Of a stretch of 7,272 nt of DNA, positions 1 to 6,292 are shown piece after piece; the first letter of the stretch is position 1; every line of letters begins with the position of its first letter. The stretch lies in the NCBI GenBank assembly GCA_013002595.1, contig JABDJG010000234.1, forward strand, positions 1-7,272, given 5' to 3'. A program made the position numbers and the translations under genes. Under the pieces are notes generated by a model. The model did no database searches. It saw only the letters and a list, made by a program, of their open reading frames with translations, and was not told the origin of the DNA. This stretch comes from Hyphomicrobiales bacterium (GTDB lineage: Bacteria > Pseudomonadota > Alphaproteobacteria > Rhizobiales > Aestuariivirgaceae).

Positions 1-2
1 GG

Positions 3-938
3 CCCATCCTGAAAGCATCGCCAAATTCCAGATCCAGGACCGCGCATTCACCAGGGCAAGCGCCCGTCGCGGTGGTTATGATCTCGCTCAACGAGGCGCA
101 CAATATGGCGGACGTGCTGGATAATGTTGCAGGTTGGGCGCAGGAGGTGTTCCTGGTCGACAGTTTCAGTGCGGACAACACGGTCGACATTGCCTTGTCG
201 CGCGGTGTTCATGTGGTGCAGCGCAAGTTTGGCGGGTTCGGCGAGCAATGGAACTATGCCCTTGATGAGCTGCCGATCACGGCGCCGTGGACGATGAAGC
301 TCGATCCCGATGAACGGATTACACCGGCCTTGAAGACCGCCATCGAAGCAGCGGTCGCCCAGGACAAGCACGATGCGCTTTATGTGCAAAGGCGCCTGTG
401 GTTCTTGGGCGAGCCGTTACACGTGCGCCAGACGCTGCTGCGGTTGTGGCGGACGGGCAGTTGCCGGTTCTCCGATGTGACGGTCAATGAGCACCCGATT
501 GTCGAAGGTCGCGAGCTGGTCCTGACCGGCGACCTTGAGCATCACGACAGCCCGGGCCTGGATCACTGGAGCGACAAGCAGGACCGCTACACAACGGCCG
601 AAGCTGCCGCTCAGTTTCGCGGCGACAAGCTGTCGGGCACGCCGCGATTGCTTGGAACGGCGCTTGAACGGCGGATGTGGCTGAAGGCCATCTATTCGCG
701 CTTGCCGTTCCGCCACCAGCTGATGTTCATCTATTGCCTGATCGGGCAGGGCGCCTGGCGGGCCGGGCGCACCGGCATCACCTGGGCGCGGATGCGGGCA
801 CAGCTTTATCGCACGATCGAAGACAAAACGGCCGAGATGAAGCGGCTTGGCCATGCCGTTGAAGCGCCGCCGCCGCGCACCGGGCCTCCGCATCCAGATG
901 CCGTGCAAGCTGACGTTGACGCAAAGGGCAGGAAATGA
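3..938 (+). CDS. Family 2 glycosyltransferase (WaaE/KdtX-like), 5' end uncertain or outside window
   Basis: Predicted GT-A fold transferase that moves a sugar from a nucleotide donor onto a lipid-linked glycan or LPS core at the inner face of the inner membrane. Counting from the GTG at 72, it has the strand-1 motif MISLNEA (residues 3-9), VDSFSADNT (29-37), GEQWNYAL (57-64) and the metal-binding LDPDE (77-81). The C-terminal part (about 205-258), with LPFRHQ and GAWRAGRTGI, resembles the tail of WaaE/KdtX-type GT2 proteins. The last 25 residues are Pro-rich and probably disordered. Start: the frame is open from base 3 and has no ATG before 78. GTG 72 has no clear ribosome binding site and would cut the first beta strand (the preceding codons read PVAV), so the true start may lie upstream; weaker codon bias before about base 57 argues the other way. 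It ends in an ATGA overlap with the next gene. Class is fairly sure; donor and acceptor are unknown. Confidence 0.85.
   Translation, partial: PILKASPNSRSRTAHSPGQAPVAVVMISLNEAHNMADVLDNVAGWAQEVFLVDSFSADNTVDIALSRGVHVVQRKFGGFGEQWNYALDELPITAPWTMKLDPDERITPALKTAIEAAVAQDKHDALYVQRRLWFLGEPLHVRQTLLRLWRTGSCRFSDVTVNEHPIVEGRELVLTGDLEHHDSPGLDHWSDKQDRYTTAEAAAQFRGDKLSGTPRLLGTALERRMWLKAIYSRLPFRHQLMFIYCLIGQGAWRAGRTGITWARMRAQLYRTIEDKTAEMKRLGHAVEAPPPRTGPPHPDAVQADVDAKGRK
923..927 (+). promoter_or_regulatory. Ribosome binding site of the class I methyltransferase
   Basis: AAGGG lies inside the last codons of the glycosyltransferase gene, 7 bases before the ATG at 935. A second purine run, AGGA (930-933), is too close to the ATG to be the main site. 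It supports the start within the ATGA overlap. Confidence 0.5.
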
Positions 939-1618
939 CCGGCGCGGTAGACTGGCACAGCGAGATAGCCGCTGAATTCGATGCCCGCTATGAGGTCTCA
1001 CCGGCGTTTCGCGAGCGGCTCGATGTCTGGGCAGCGTTGATCGACACCTATGGCGGGGCGGACAGCGATGTGCTCGATGCCGGTTGCGGTTCCGGGGTCA
1101 TGGCCAGCGTTGCGGCGCACAAGGTGAAATCGGTATTGGGGGTTGATGCGAGCCCGCAGATGATCGGTCTTGCAAGACAGCGGTGCAAGCTCCTGGACAA
1201 TGCCGATTTCAAGGTCGGCATGCTTGGCGACCGGGATGTTGCTACGGATCAGACTTTCGATGTCGTCTTGTGTTCCAGCGTTCTGGAGTATGTGGATGAC
1301 CTTGATGGTGCGCTCGGCTGGCTGGCCGCGAAGCTGAAACCAGGTGGAACCTTGCTGGTGTCGATGCCGAATGGCGCCAGCCTTTATCGCAAGGTCGAAC
1401 GGCTCGCGTTCAAGTTGACAGGGCGGCCGCGGTATTATGCTCATGTCCGCCACACGCCGATGGCGGTGGATTTTCAATCCCGGCTCGAGGACCGGGGCCT
1501 GACAGTGTGCGAGACGCGGCATTGTGCCGGACCGGCCGTGCTGCGCAAGCTGCTCGGATCTCACCGCGGCAGCAACCTGTTCGTTGTTGCGGCAACGCGC
1601 AAGGCACCGGATCAATGA
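935..1618 (+). CDS. Class I SAM-dependent methyltransferase
   Basis: Predicted Rossmann-fold methyltransferase of 227 residues that transfers a methyl group from S-adenosylmethionine, probably to a sugar of the surface glycan. Motif I is VLDAGCGSG (46-54), followed by the acidic SAM-ribose position in LGVDASPQM (68-76, Asp71). The post-II segment FDVVLCSSVLEYVDD and the motif LKPGGTLLVSMPN follow, all in the usual order of the Methyltransf_11/UbiG-like group. The N-terminal DWHSEIAAEFDARY helix is a typical cap of such enzymes. The ATG overlaps the upstream stop as ATGA (935-938), and the gene ends in a second ATGA overlap with the FkbM gene, so all three should be co-translated. The substrate cannot be read from the sequence; the sugar assignment rests on context. 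A lipid or quinone substrate is possible but less likely here. Confidence 0.88.
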   Translation: MTGAVDWHSEIAAEFDARYEVSPAFRERLDVWAALIDTYGGADSDVLDAGCGSGVMASVAAHKVKSVLGVDASPQMIGLARQRCKLLDNADFKVGMLGDRDVATDQTFDVVLCSSVLEYVDDLDGALGWLAAKLKPGGTLLVSMPNGASLYRKVERLAFKLTGRPRYYAHVRHTPMAVDFQSRLEDRGLTVCETRHCAGPAVLRKLLGSHRGSNLFVVAATRKAPDQ

Positions 1619-2430
1619 ACCCGTTCTTGAGGCTGGCAAGCGAGTTGGCTGCGCTTTATGCCCGTCAACCGTTCAGCGAGTTTGCCGGCTATCTGCTGTG
1701 TCTGGCCCAGGCGGCGCCCGGCGTTGTCCGTCAGCGCACGCTGGCGCCGGCCGATGCGCGGATGCAAGGCACCGCGACGATGCGGGTGAACGGGCAGGAC
1801 TTGCGAATTCCGCTTGGCCAGATTGCCGAACTGCTCGACGGGCACGACGATACACCGACATTCGGCGGCTTGCGCGAGATGTATGCCTCAAATGTCTATT
1901 TGCGGGCCTTCAAGCCGGGTTTCCGGATCGGAACCGTCGTCGACCTTGGCGCCAATCGCGGCCTGTTCTCGCTGTTGGCGGTAAAGGCCTATGGCGCGCG
2001 CATCGCCGTCGGTGTCGAGCCATCGGTCCATTTTTCTCCGGTAGCGGACCTGCTGCGGCGGGCCAATGACGTGGCGGATCCCGCGATGCCGCGAGAGGAA
2101 GCCTTTGCAGGATCAAAGGGTGGCGCAGGTTCGGTATCCATGGCTGAACTCATGAAAAGCCACAAACTGGGACAGGTTGATTTTCTCAAGTGCGATATCG
2201 AAGGCGGCGAGTTTGACGTGTTCCTGAACGGTCCGGATTTCCTGGACAGGGTCGGCAACATTGCCATGGAATTGCATCCCAACTGCGGGCCGGTGCAAGA
2301 GATTGTCGATCAGTTGCAACTGAAGGGTTTTGCGGTTCGGGTGACCGACCAGTTCGGGAGAGCCGCCGATGGCGGACCGCCGCACTATCTGTATGCCTCC
2401 CGTATCGGCGATCTGATCGAAGAGCGCTAG
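1615..2430 (+). CDS. FkbM family SAM-dependent methyltransferase
   Basis: Predicted 271-residue O-methyltransferase of the FkbM family, common in polysaccharide clusters, where members methylate sugar hydroxyls. It shows the SAM-binding VVDLGANRGLFSLLA (108-122), GVEP (133-136) and the family signature VDFLKCDIEGGEF (188-200). The start is the ATG at 1615, which overlaps the previous stop as ATGA (1615-1618) and has AAGG at 1601-1604. The frame stays open back to an ATG at 1507, but that would bury 108 bases in the preceding methyltransferase gene and add an Arg/Cys-rich stretch unlike the family. The first 100 residues form a helical N-terminal region before the SAM fold. The segment between GVEP and the KCDIEG signature is only about 50-55 residues, shorter than I recall for typical members. 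It is the last gene before the 84-base gap. Family is confident; methylated position unknown. Confidence 0.87.
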   Translation: MNPFLRLASELAALYARQPFSEFAGYLLCLAQAAPGVVRQRTLAPADARMQGTATMRVNGQDLRIPLGQIAELLDGHDDTPTFGGLREMYASNVYLRAFKPGFRIGTVVDLGANRGLFSLLAVKAYGARIAVGVEPSVHFSPVADLLRRANDVADPAMPREEAFAGSKGGAGSVSMAELMKSHKLGQVDFLKCDIEGGEFDVFLNGPDFLDRVGNIAMELHPNCGPVQEIVDQLQLKGFAVRVTDQFGRAADGGPPHYLYASRIGDLIEER

Positions 2431-2514
2431 AAACCTGCGGTTGACGAGTTTTGATACCCTGCCTCGCCCGACTCACTTAACGTGTATAGATTGCACTACC
2501 GGGAAGGAGGGTCA
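2431..2514 (+). other. Intergenic gap splitting the two gene blocks; possible internal promoter
   Basis: This 84-base gap is the only one over 13 bases between genes here. It contains TTGACG (2441-2446), a -35-like hexamer, and TATAGA (2485-2490), a -10-like hexamer. They are 38 bases apart, so they cannot form one sigma-70 promoter, and neither has a good partner at 16-18 bases. No stable hairpin with a T run marks a terminator. An internal promoter is possible but unproven. Confidence 0.25.
2504..2510 (+). promoter_or_regulatory. Strong Shine-Dalgarno sequence fixing the GTG start at 2515
   Basis: AAGGAGG sits 4 bases before the GTG at 2515. It is the best ribosome binding site in the window. 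It favours 2515 over the in-frame GTG at 2482, which has no purine-rich site in front of it and lies in sequence that does not look coding. Confidence 0.8.
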
Positions 2515-4635
2515 GTGAAACAACTCCTGCAAAATCTGCGGTCGGGCGCGGTGGAGGTCGCCCAGGTTCCAGCGCCGGGGGCAGCGCCGGGCCATGTGCT
2601 GATCCAGACCACGCAATCGCTGGTCTCGGTTGGCACCGAGCGCATGCTGGCCGAGTTCGGCAAGGCCAACCTGATCGGCAAGGCGCGCCGGCAACCCGAC
2701 AAGGTGCGCCAGACCATGAGCAAGATCAAAACCGATGGTCTGGCCGCGACCTGGGACGCGGTTGAGGGCAGGCTCGACCAGCCGATGACGCCTGGATACT
2801 GCAATGTCGGGACGGTGATCGCCCTGGGCGAGGGCGTCACGGGGCTTGCGGTGGGTGACCGGGTCGCGTCAAACGGCAAGCATGCCGAAATCGTCAGTGT
2901 GCCCAGGAACCTGTGCGCCGCGGTTCCCGATACTGTCGATGATGCCTGTGCCGCCTTTACCGTGGTCGGTGCAATCGCCCTGCAGGGCATTCGGCTTGCC
3001 GCGCCGACGCTGGGCGAAAGTGTTGTGGTGATCGGTCTTGGCCTTATCGGGTTGATGACCGTGCAATTGCTCAAGGCGCAAGGGTGCCGGGTGCTTGGTG
3101 TCGATTTTGATCCGGCCAAGCTGGCGCTGGCGCGCCGGTTCGGCGCCGATGTCGTCAACCTGTCGGACAAGGAAGACCCGGTGGTGACGGCAAATGCCTT
3201 TGCCAGGGGACGCGGTGTCGATGCCGTCCTCATCACCGCCACGACAACGTCGAGCGAACCGGTTCGCCAGGCCGCCCGGATGTGCCGGCAGCGCGGGCGC
3301 ATTGTCCTGGTCGGGGTGACCGGGCTGGAGCTGTCGCGGGCGGATTTCTATGAAAAGGAACTGACCTTCCAGGTCTCGTGCTCGTATGGACCGGGGCGCT
3401 ATGACAGCAATTATGAGGAAAAGGGTCACGATTACCCGGCCGGGTTCGTGCGCTGGACCGAGCAGCGCAATTTCGAGGCGGTGCTCGATATGCTGGCGGT
3501 GGGCGGGCTGGATGTTGCGCCCCTGGTTTCACATCGCTTTGAGATCGATGAGGCAACCAAAGCCTACGAGGTGCTGGTTGAAGACGGCTCGGCGCTTGGC
3601 ATTTTGATCGCCTATCCGCACCGTGCGACCGCCCTTGAGGCCCGCGTTTCAGTGGCCGCGCCGGCGGTGCGCCAGGTTGAGCCCAAGGCCGTTGCCGGGT
3701 TCATCGGGGCTGGCAACTATGGCGGCCGGGTGCTGGCAAAGGCGTTCAAGCAGGCAGGGTGCGGGCTGGACACGATCGTTTCATCCACCGGTGTTGCGGC
3801 GGCCCACTACGGGCGCAAATTTTCCTTTGCCCATGCCGCCAGTGATGCAGATGCGGTCATAACCTCCGAGACGATCAACACGGTTGTGATCGCAACCCGG
3901 CATGACAGCCATGCGCGCTATGTCGTGGCCGCGCTGGAGGCGGGCAAGAACGTGTTTGTCGAAAAGCCGCTGTGCCTGACGCGCCAGGAGCTGGCCGATA
4001 TCGAGGCTGTTGCATCAAGGCCCGTCGCACCGGCGCTGATGGTCGGGTTCAACCGCCGGTTCGCGCCGATGGTGGTGAGGCTGAAACGGGCACTGGAGCG
4101 GGCATCGGACGCCAAGAGCTTTGTCATGACCGTGAATGCGGGCGCGGTCGATGGCGATCACTGGGTGCACGATCCTGCTGAGGGCGGTGGCCGCATCATT
4201 GGCGAAGCCTGCCATTTCATCGATCTCCTGCGCCATTTGGCCGGCGTCCCGATCGAAAGCTGCAAGGTGACCGCCTTGCGCAGATCAGGTGGCGCGGCGC
4301 TGCCCGACACGGCCGTCATTTCGCTGGGGTTTGGCGATGGCTCCATCGGCGTCATCAATTACCTGGCGAACGGTCACCGGTCCTTTGCCAAGGAGCGGCT
4401 TGAGGTGTTTTGCGGTGGCCGGATCGCGGTGCTGGACAATTTCCGCAAGCTGTCGGGGCATGGCTGGCCGGGGCTCGAGACCCGGCGCGCATTGCGCCAG
4501 GACAAGGGCCAGTTGGACTGCGCTGCAGCTTTTGTAAGATGCATAGAAAATGGTGCGCCGGCGCCGATCGCGCTTGGCGAAATTCTTGAGGTGAGCCGCG
4601 TTGCCATTGAGGTCGCCGAGGCGGCCAGACAATGA
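2515..4635 (+). CDS. Bi-domain oxidoreductase: zinc-ligand-free MDR domain fused to Gfo/Idh/MocA domain
   Basis: A 706-residue cytoplasmic protein joining two dehydrogenase modules. Residues 1 to about 365 form a medium-chain dehydrogenase/reductase: GroES-like part with SVGTER (38-43), GDRV (114-117) and a nucleotide-binding VIGLGLIGL (172-180). The usual catalytic-zinc positions are not Cys/His/Glu, and the four-Cys structural zinc lobe is absent. A 25-residue Ala/Val/Pro linker leads to a Gfo/Idh/MocA module (about 390-706) with GFIGAGNYGG (395-404), EKPLC (483-487, likely catalytic Lys484) and EGGGRIIGEACHFIDL (556-571, likely catalytic His567). Proteins of this fused architecture occur in bacterial surface-polysaccharide loci. 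The likely role is oxidation/reduction of a nucleotide sugar or lipid-linked sugar; the substrate is unknown. The start is the GTG at 2515, chosen for its strong ribosome binding site and because MKQLLQNL is a natural beginning. The stop overlaps the next gene as ATGA. Confidence 0.9.
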   Translation: MKQLLQNLRSGAVEVAQVPAPGAAPGHVLIQTTQSLVSVGTERMLAEFGKANLIGKARRQPDKVRQTMSKIKTDGLAATWDAVEGRLDQPMTPGYCNVGTVIALGEGVTGLAVGDRVASNGKHAEIVSVPRNLCAAVPDTVDDACAAFTVVGAIALQGIRLAAPTLGESVVVIGLGLIGLMTVQLLKAQGCRVLGVDFDPAKLALARRFGADVVNLSDKEDPVVTANAFARGRGVDAVLITATTTSSEPVRQAARMCRQRGRIVLVGVTGLELSRADFYEKELTFQVSCSYGPGRYDSNYEEKGHDYPAGFVRWTEQRNFEAVLDMLAVGGLDVAPLVSHRFEIDEATKAYEVLVEDGSALGILIAYPHRATALEARVSVAAPAVRQVEPKAVAGFIGAGNYGGRVLAKAFKQAGCGLDTIVSSTGVAAAHYGRKFSFAHAASDADAVITSETINTVVIATRHDSHARYVVAALEAGKNVFVEKPLCLTRQELADIEAVASRPVAPALMVGFNRRFAPMVVRLKRALERASDAKSFVMTVNAGAVDGDHWVHDPAEGGGRIIGEACHFIDLLRHLAGVPIESCKVTALRRSGGAALPDTAVISLGFGDGSIGVINYLANGHRSFAKERLEVFCGGRIAVLDNFRKLSGHGWPGLETRRALRQDKGQLDCAAAFVRCIENGAPAPIALGEILEVSRVAIEVAEAARQ

Positions 4636-6260
4636 GCGCGGGCATTGCGCGATATGTCCGCACGATCAGGCATCTCAAGCCGGTGCAAATCTATGGCCGG
4701 GTGCAACATCGCATGGCACGGCCGCGGATTGTGCACGGCGCAGCGCCGGCGTTGCGGTTGCGGCCCGAGACCTGGACAGCGCCGATTGAACGCTCCGGTG
4801 TGCTGAGCGGGCCGACGGCCATTCGCCTGCTCAATCATGCAGGCGAGATTGCCAGGGCTTCGCACTGGAACGACCCGAGGCAGGAAAAACTCTGGCTCTA
4901 TAACCTGCACTATTTCGATGACCTGAAGGCGGCCCGCTGCCCGGTCCGGCAGGACTGGCAATGCCAATTGGTGTCGCGCTGGATTGCCGAGAACCCAGTT
5001 GGCGAGGGCAACGGCTGGGAGCCGTATCCGTTGTCGCTGCGGATCGTGAACTGGCTCAAATGGCTGCTTGGGGGCATCGAGCCTCAGACAGAATGGATTG
5101 ACAGTCTGGCAGCGCAGGCAAGATTTCTCAGCCTGCGGATCGAGCGGCATTTGCTCGGCAACCATCTGCTGGCCAACGCCAAGGCACTGGTCTTTGCCGG
5201 CGTGTGCTTTTGCGGCGATGAGGCAGATAGCTGGCTCCGCGCGGGACTGGATATTTACAGCCGCGAACTCGATGAACAGGTGCTCGGTGACGGTGGGCAT
5301 TTCGAGCGTTCGCCGATGTATCACGCCATTATCCTGGAAGACCTGCTGGACGTCGTGAACCTGCTGCGCGCCCATGGCAGGACAGGCGAACCTGTCATAA
5401 AGGACATCTCAGCCACCATCGCCAGGATGCTCAGCTGGCTCGATGTCATGGTCCATCCGGACGGCGAAATCGGGTTTTTCAATGATGCAGCCTTTGGGGT
5501 GGCGGGCGCACCTTGCGCCATCCGGGATTATGCCGGCCGGCTGGGCTTTTCGCACCAGCAAGCCGCGGCAGCAAGACTGGTGCACCTGCATGGATCCGGA
5601 TACGCGCGAATACAGGCGGGGCCGGCTTGTGCGTTGTTGGATGTGGCGCCGGTCGGGCCGGACTATCTGCCCGGCCATGCCCATGCCGATACACTGTCGT
5701 TTGAATTGTCGGTCGGTGTCCAGCGGGTGATCGTCAACTGTGGCACGTCCTTGTATGGCGAATGCGGCCAGCGTCACCTAGAACGTTCAACGGCAGCACA
5801 TTCGACGGTGGAGGTGGACGGTGAAAATTCATCGGAAGTGTGGCGCAGTTTCCGCGTTGGCCGGCGGGCAGGGGTCTATGATGTTCGTGTGCGCGATGAA
5901 GGCACCTGTCTGTCGGTTCGTGCCGCCCATAACGGCTACAGCCATCTGGCCGGCAAACCGGTTCACCGGCGTGCCTGGTCAATGGATGAGACGGGCCTGA
6001 CGGTTGCCGATCGGATCGATGGGACTTGCCGCGAGGCCATCGCGCGGTATCACCTGGGTGAGGGGGTGATTGCCAAAACGCACGGCAAGAGCGGTTATCT
6101 GGAGTTGCCGGACGGTGCGCAGGTGACATGGACATCCAGCGTGCAGGCCCGGGTCCGTGCATCACAATGGCATCCCCAATTTGGCGTGACGGTGCCGACA
6201 ATGATGCTTGAGGTGCCGCTGGCCGACAACGTTGCAACTATGCGGTTTGATTGGGCATGA
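4632..6260 (+). CDS. Heparinase II/III family protein (lyase fold), no signal peptide
   Basis: A 542-residue protein with the layout of heparinase II/III-type polysaccharide lyases: a helical toroid-type N-terminal part (about 80-310) and a beta-rich C-terminal part (about 320-542). Visible motifs are LYNLHYF (89-95), WEPYPLSLR (129-137), GNHLLANAKAL (176-186), GDGGHFERSPMYH (219-231), GHAHADTLSFEL (348-359) and AAHSTVEVDG (388-397). By analogy with characterised lyases, Asn177, Tyr230 and His349 or His351 are candidate catalytic residues; this mapping is inference. Such lyases eliminate across the uronic acid linkage. The N-terminus (MSAGIARYVRTIRHL) is basic with no hydrophobic core, so the protein is probably cytoplasmic, unusual for a polysaccharide lyase. 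The ATG overlaps the oxidoreductase stop as ATGA (4632-4635), implying coupled synthesis. Whether it cleaves, epimerises or otherwise modifies a glycan is open. Confidence 0.87.
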   Translation: MSAGIARYVRTIRHLKPVQIYGRVQHRMARPRIVHGAAPALRLRPETWTAPIERSGVLSGPTAIRLLNHAGEIARASHWNDPRQEKLWLYNLHYFDDLKAARCPVRQDWQCQLVSRWIAENPVGEGNGWEPYPLSLRIVNWLKWLLGGIEPQTEWIDSLAAQARFLSLRIERHLLGNHLLANAKALVFAGVCFCGDEADSWLRAGLDIYSRELDEQVLGDGGHFERSPMYHAIILEDLLDVVNLLRAHGRTGEPVIKDISATIARMLSWLDVMVHPDGEIGFFNDAAFGVAGAPCAIRDYAGRLGFSHQQAAAARLVHLHGSGYARIQAGPACALLDVAPVGPDYLPGHAHADTLSFELSVGVQRVIVNCGTSLYGECGQRHLERSTAAHSTVEVDGENSSEVWRSFRVGRRAGVYDVRVRDEGTCLSVRAAHNGYSHLAGKPVHRRAWSMDETGLTVADRIDGTCREAIARYHLGEGVIAKTHGKSGYLELPDGAQVTWTSSVQARVRASQWHPQFGVTVPTMMLEVPLADNVATMRFDWA

Positions 6261-6292
6261 CGTTGGCGGGCCGATGCACATCCTGTTTCTGA
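6257..6292 (+). other. Eleven-codon ORF at an ATGA junction, probably not a real gene
   Basis: The heparinase-like gene ends in ATGA (6257-6260), the same stop/start overlap used at three other junctions here. The frame opened by this ATG stops after 11 codons at TGA 6290-6292, overlapping the first codons of the GT4 gene in another frame. It may be chance, or a minimal coupling ORF that brings ribosomes to the GT4 start at 6274. No product is claimed. Confidence 0.2.

Noticed and set aside
417..1001. Minus-strand open frame of 194 codons
   Set aside because: Antisense to the GT2 gene and crosses its coupled junction; Arg/Pro/His-rich with no family resemblance.
1507..1614. Upstream extension of the FkbM gene to the ATG at 1507
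   Set aside because: It would overlap the previous methyltransferase by over 100 bases, and its Arg/Cys-rich residues are unlike the family; the ATGA start at 1615 fits better.
2445..2466. Possible terminator hairpin from CGAG/CTCG after the FkbM gene
   Set aside because: Only a 4-base stem with a long loop and no T run, too weak for an intrinsic terminator.
2441..2490. Sigma-70 promoter from TTGACG (2441) and TATAGA (2485)
   Set aside because: The hexamers are 38 bases apart instead of 16-18, and neither has a partner at proper spacing.
2482..2514. Upstream GTG start at 2482 for the bi-domain oxidoreductase
   Set aside because: It has no ribosome binding site, whereas GTG 2515 has AAGGAGG at the right distance and gives a natural N-terminus.
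2496..3302. Minus-strand open frame of 268 codons
   Set aside because: Antisense to the MDR domain; Ser/Thr/Arg/Pro-rich composition without motifs, a coding shadow.
4374..5375. Long open frame on the minus strand (333 codons) across the oxidoreductase/heparinase junction
   Set aside because: It is antisense to two well-supported genes, shows no recognisable domain and is expected from high-GC codon bias.
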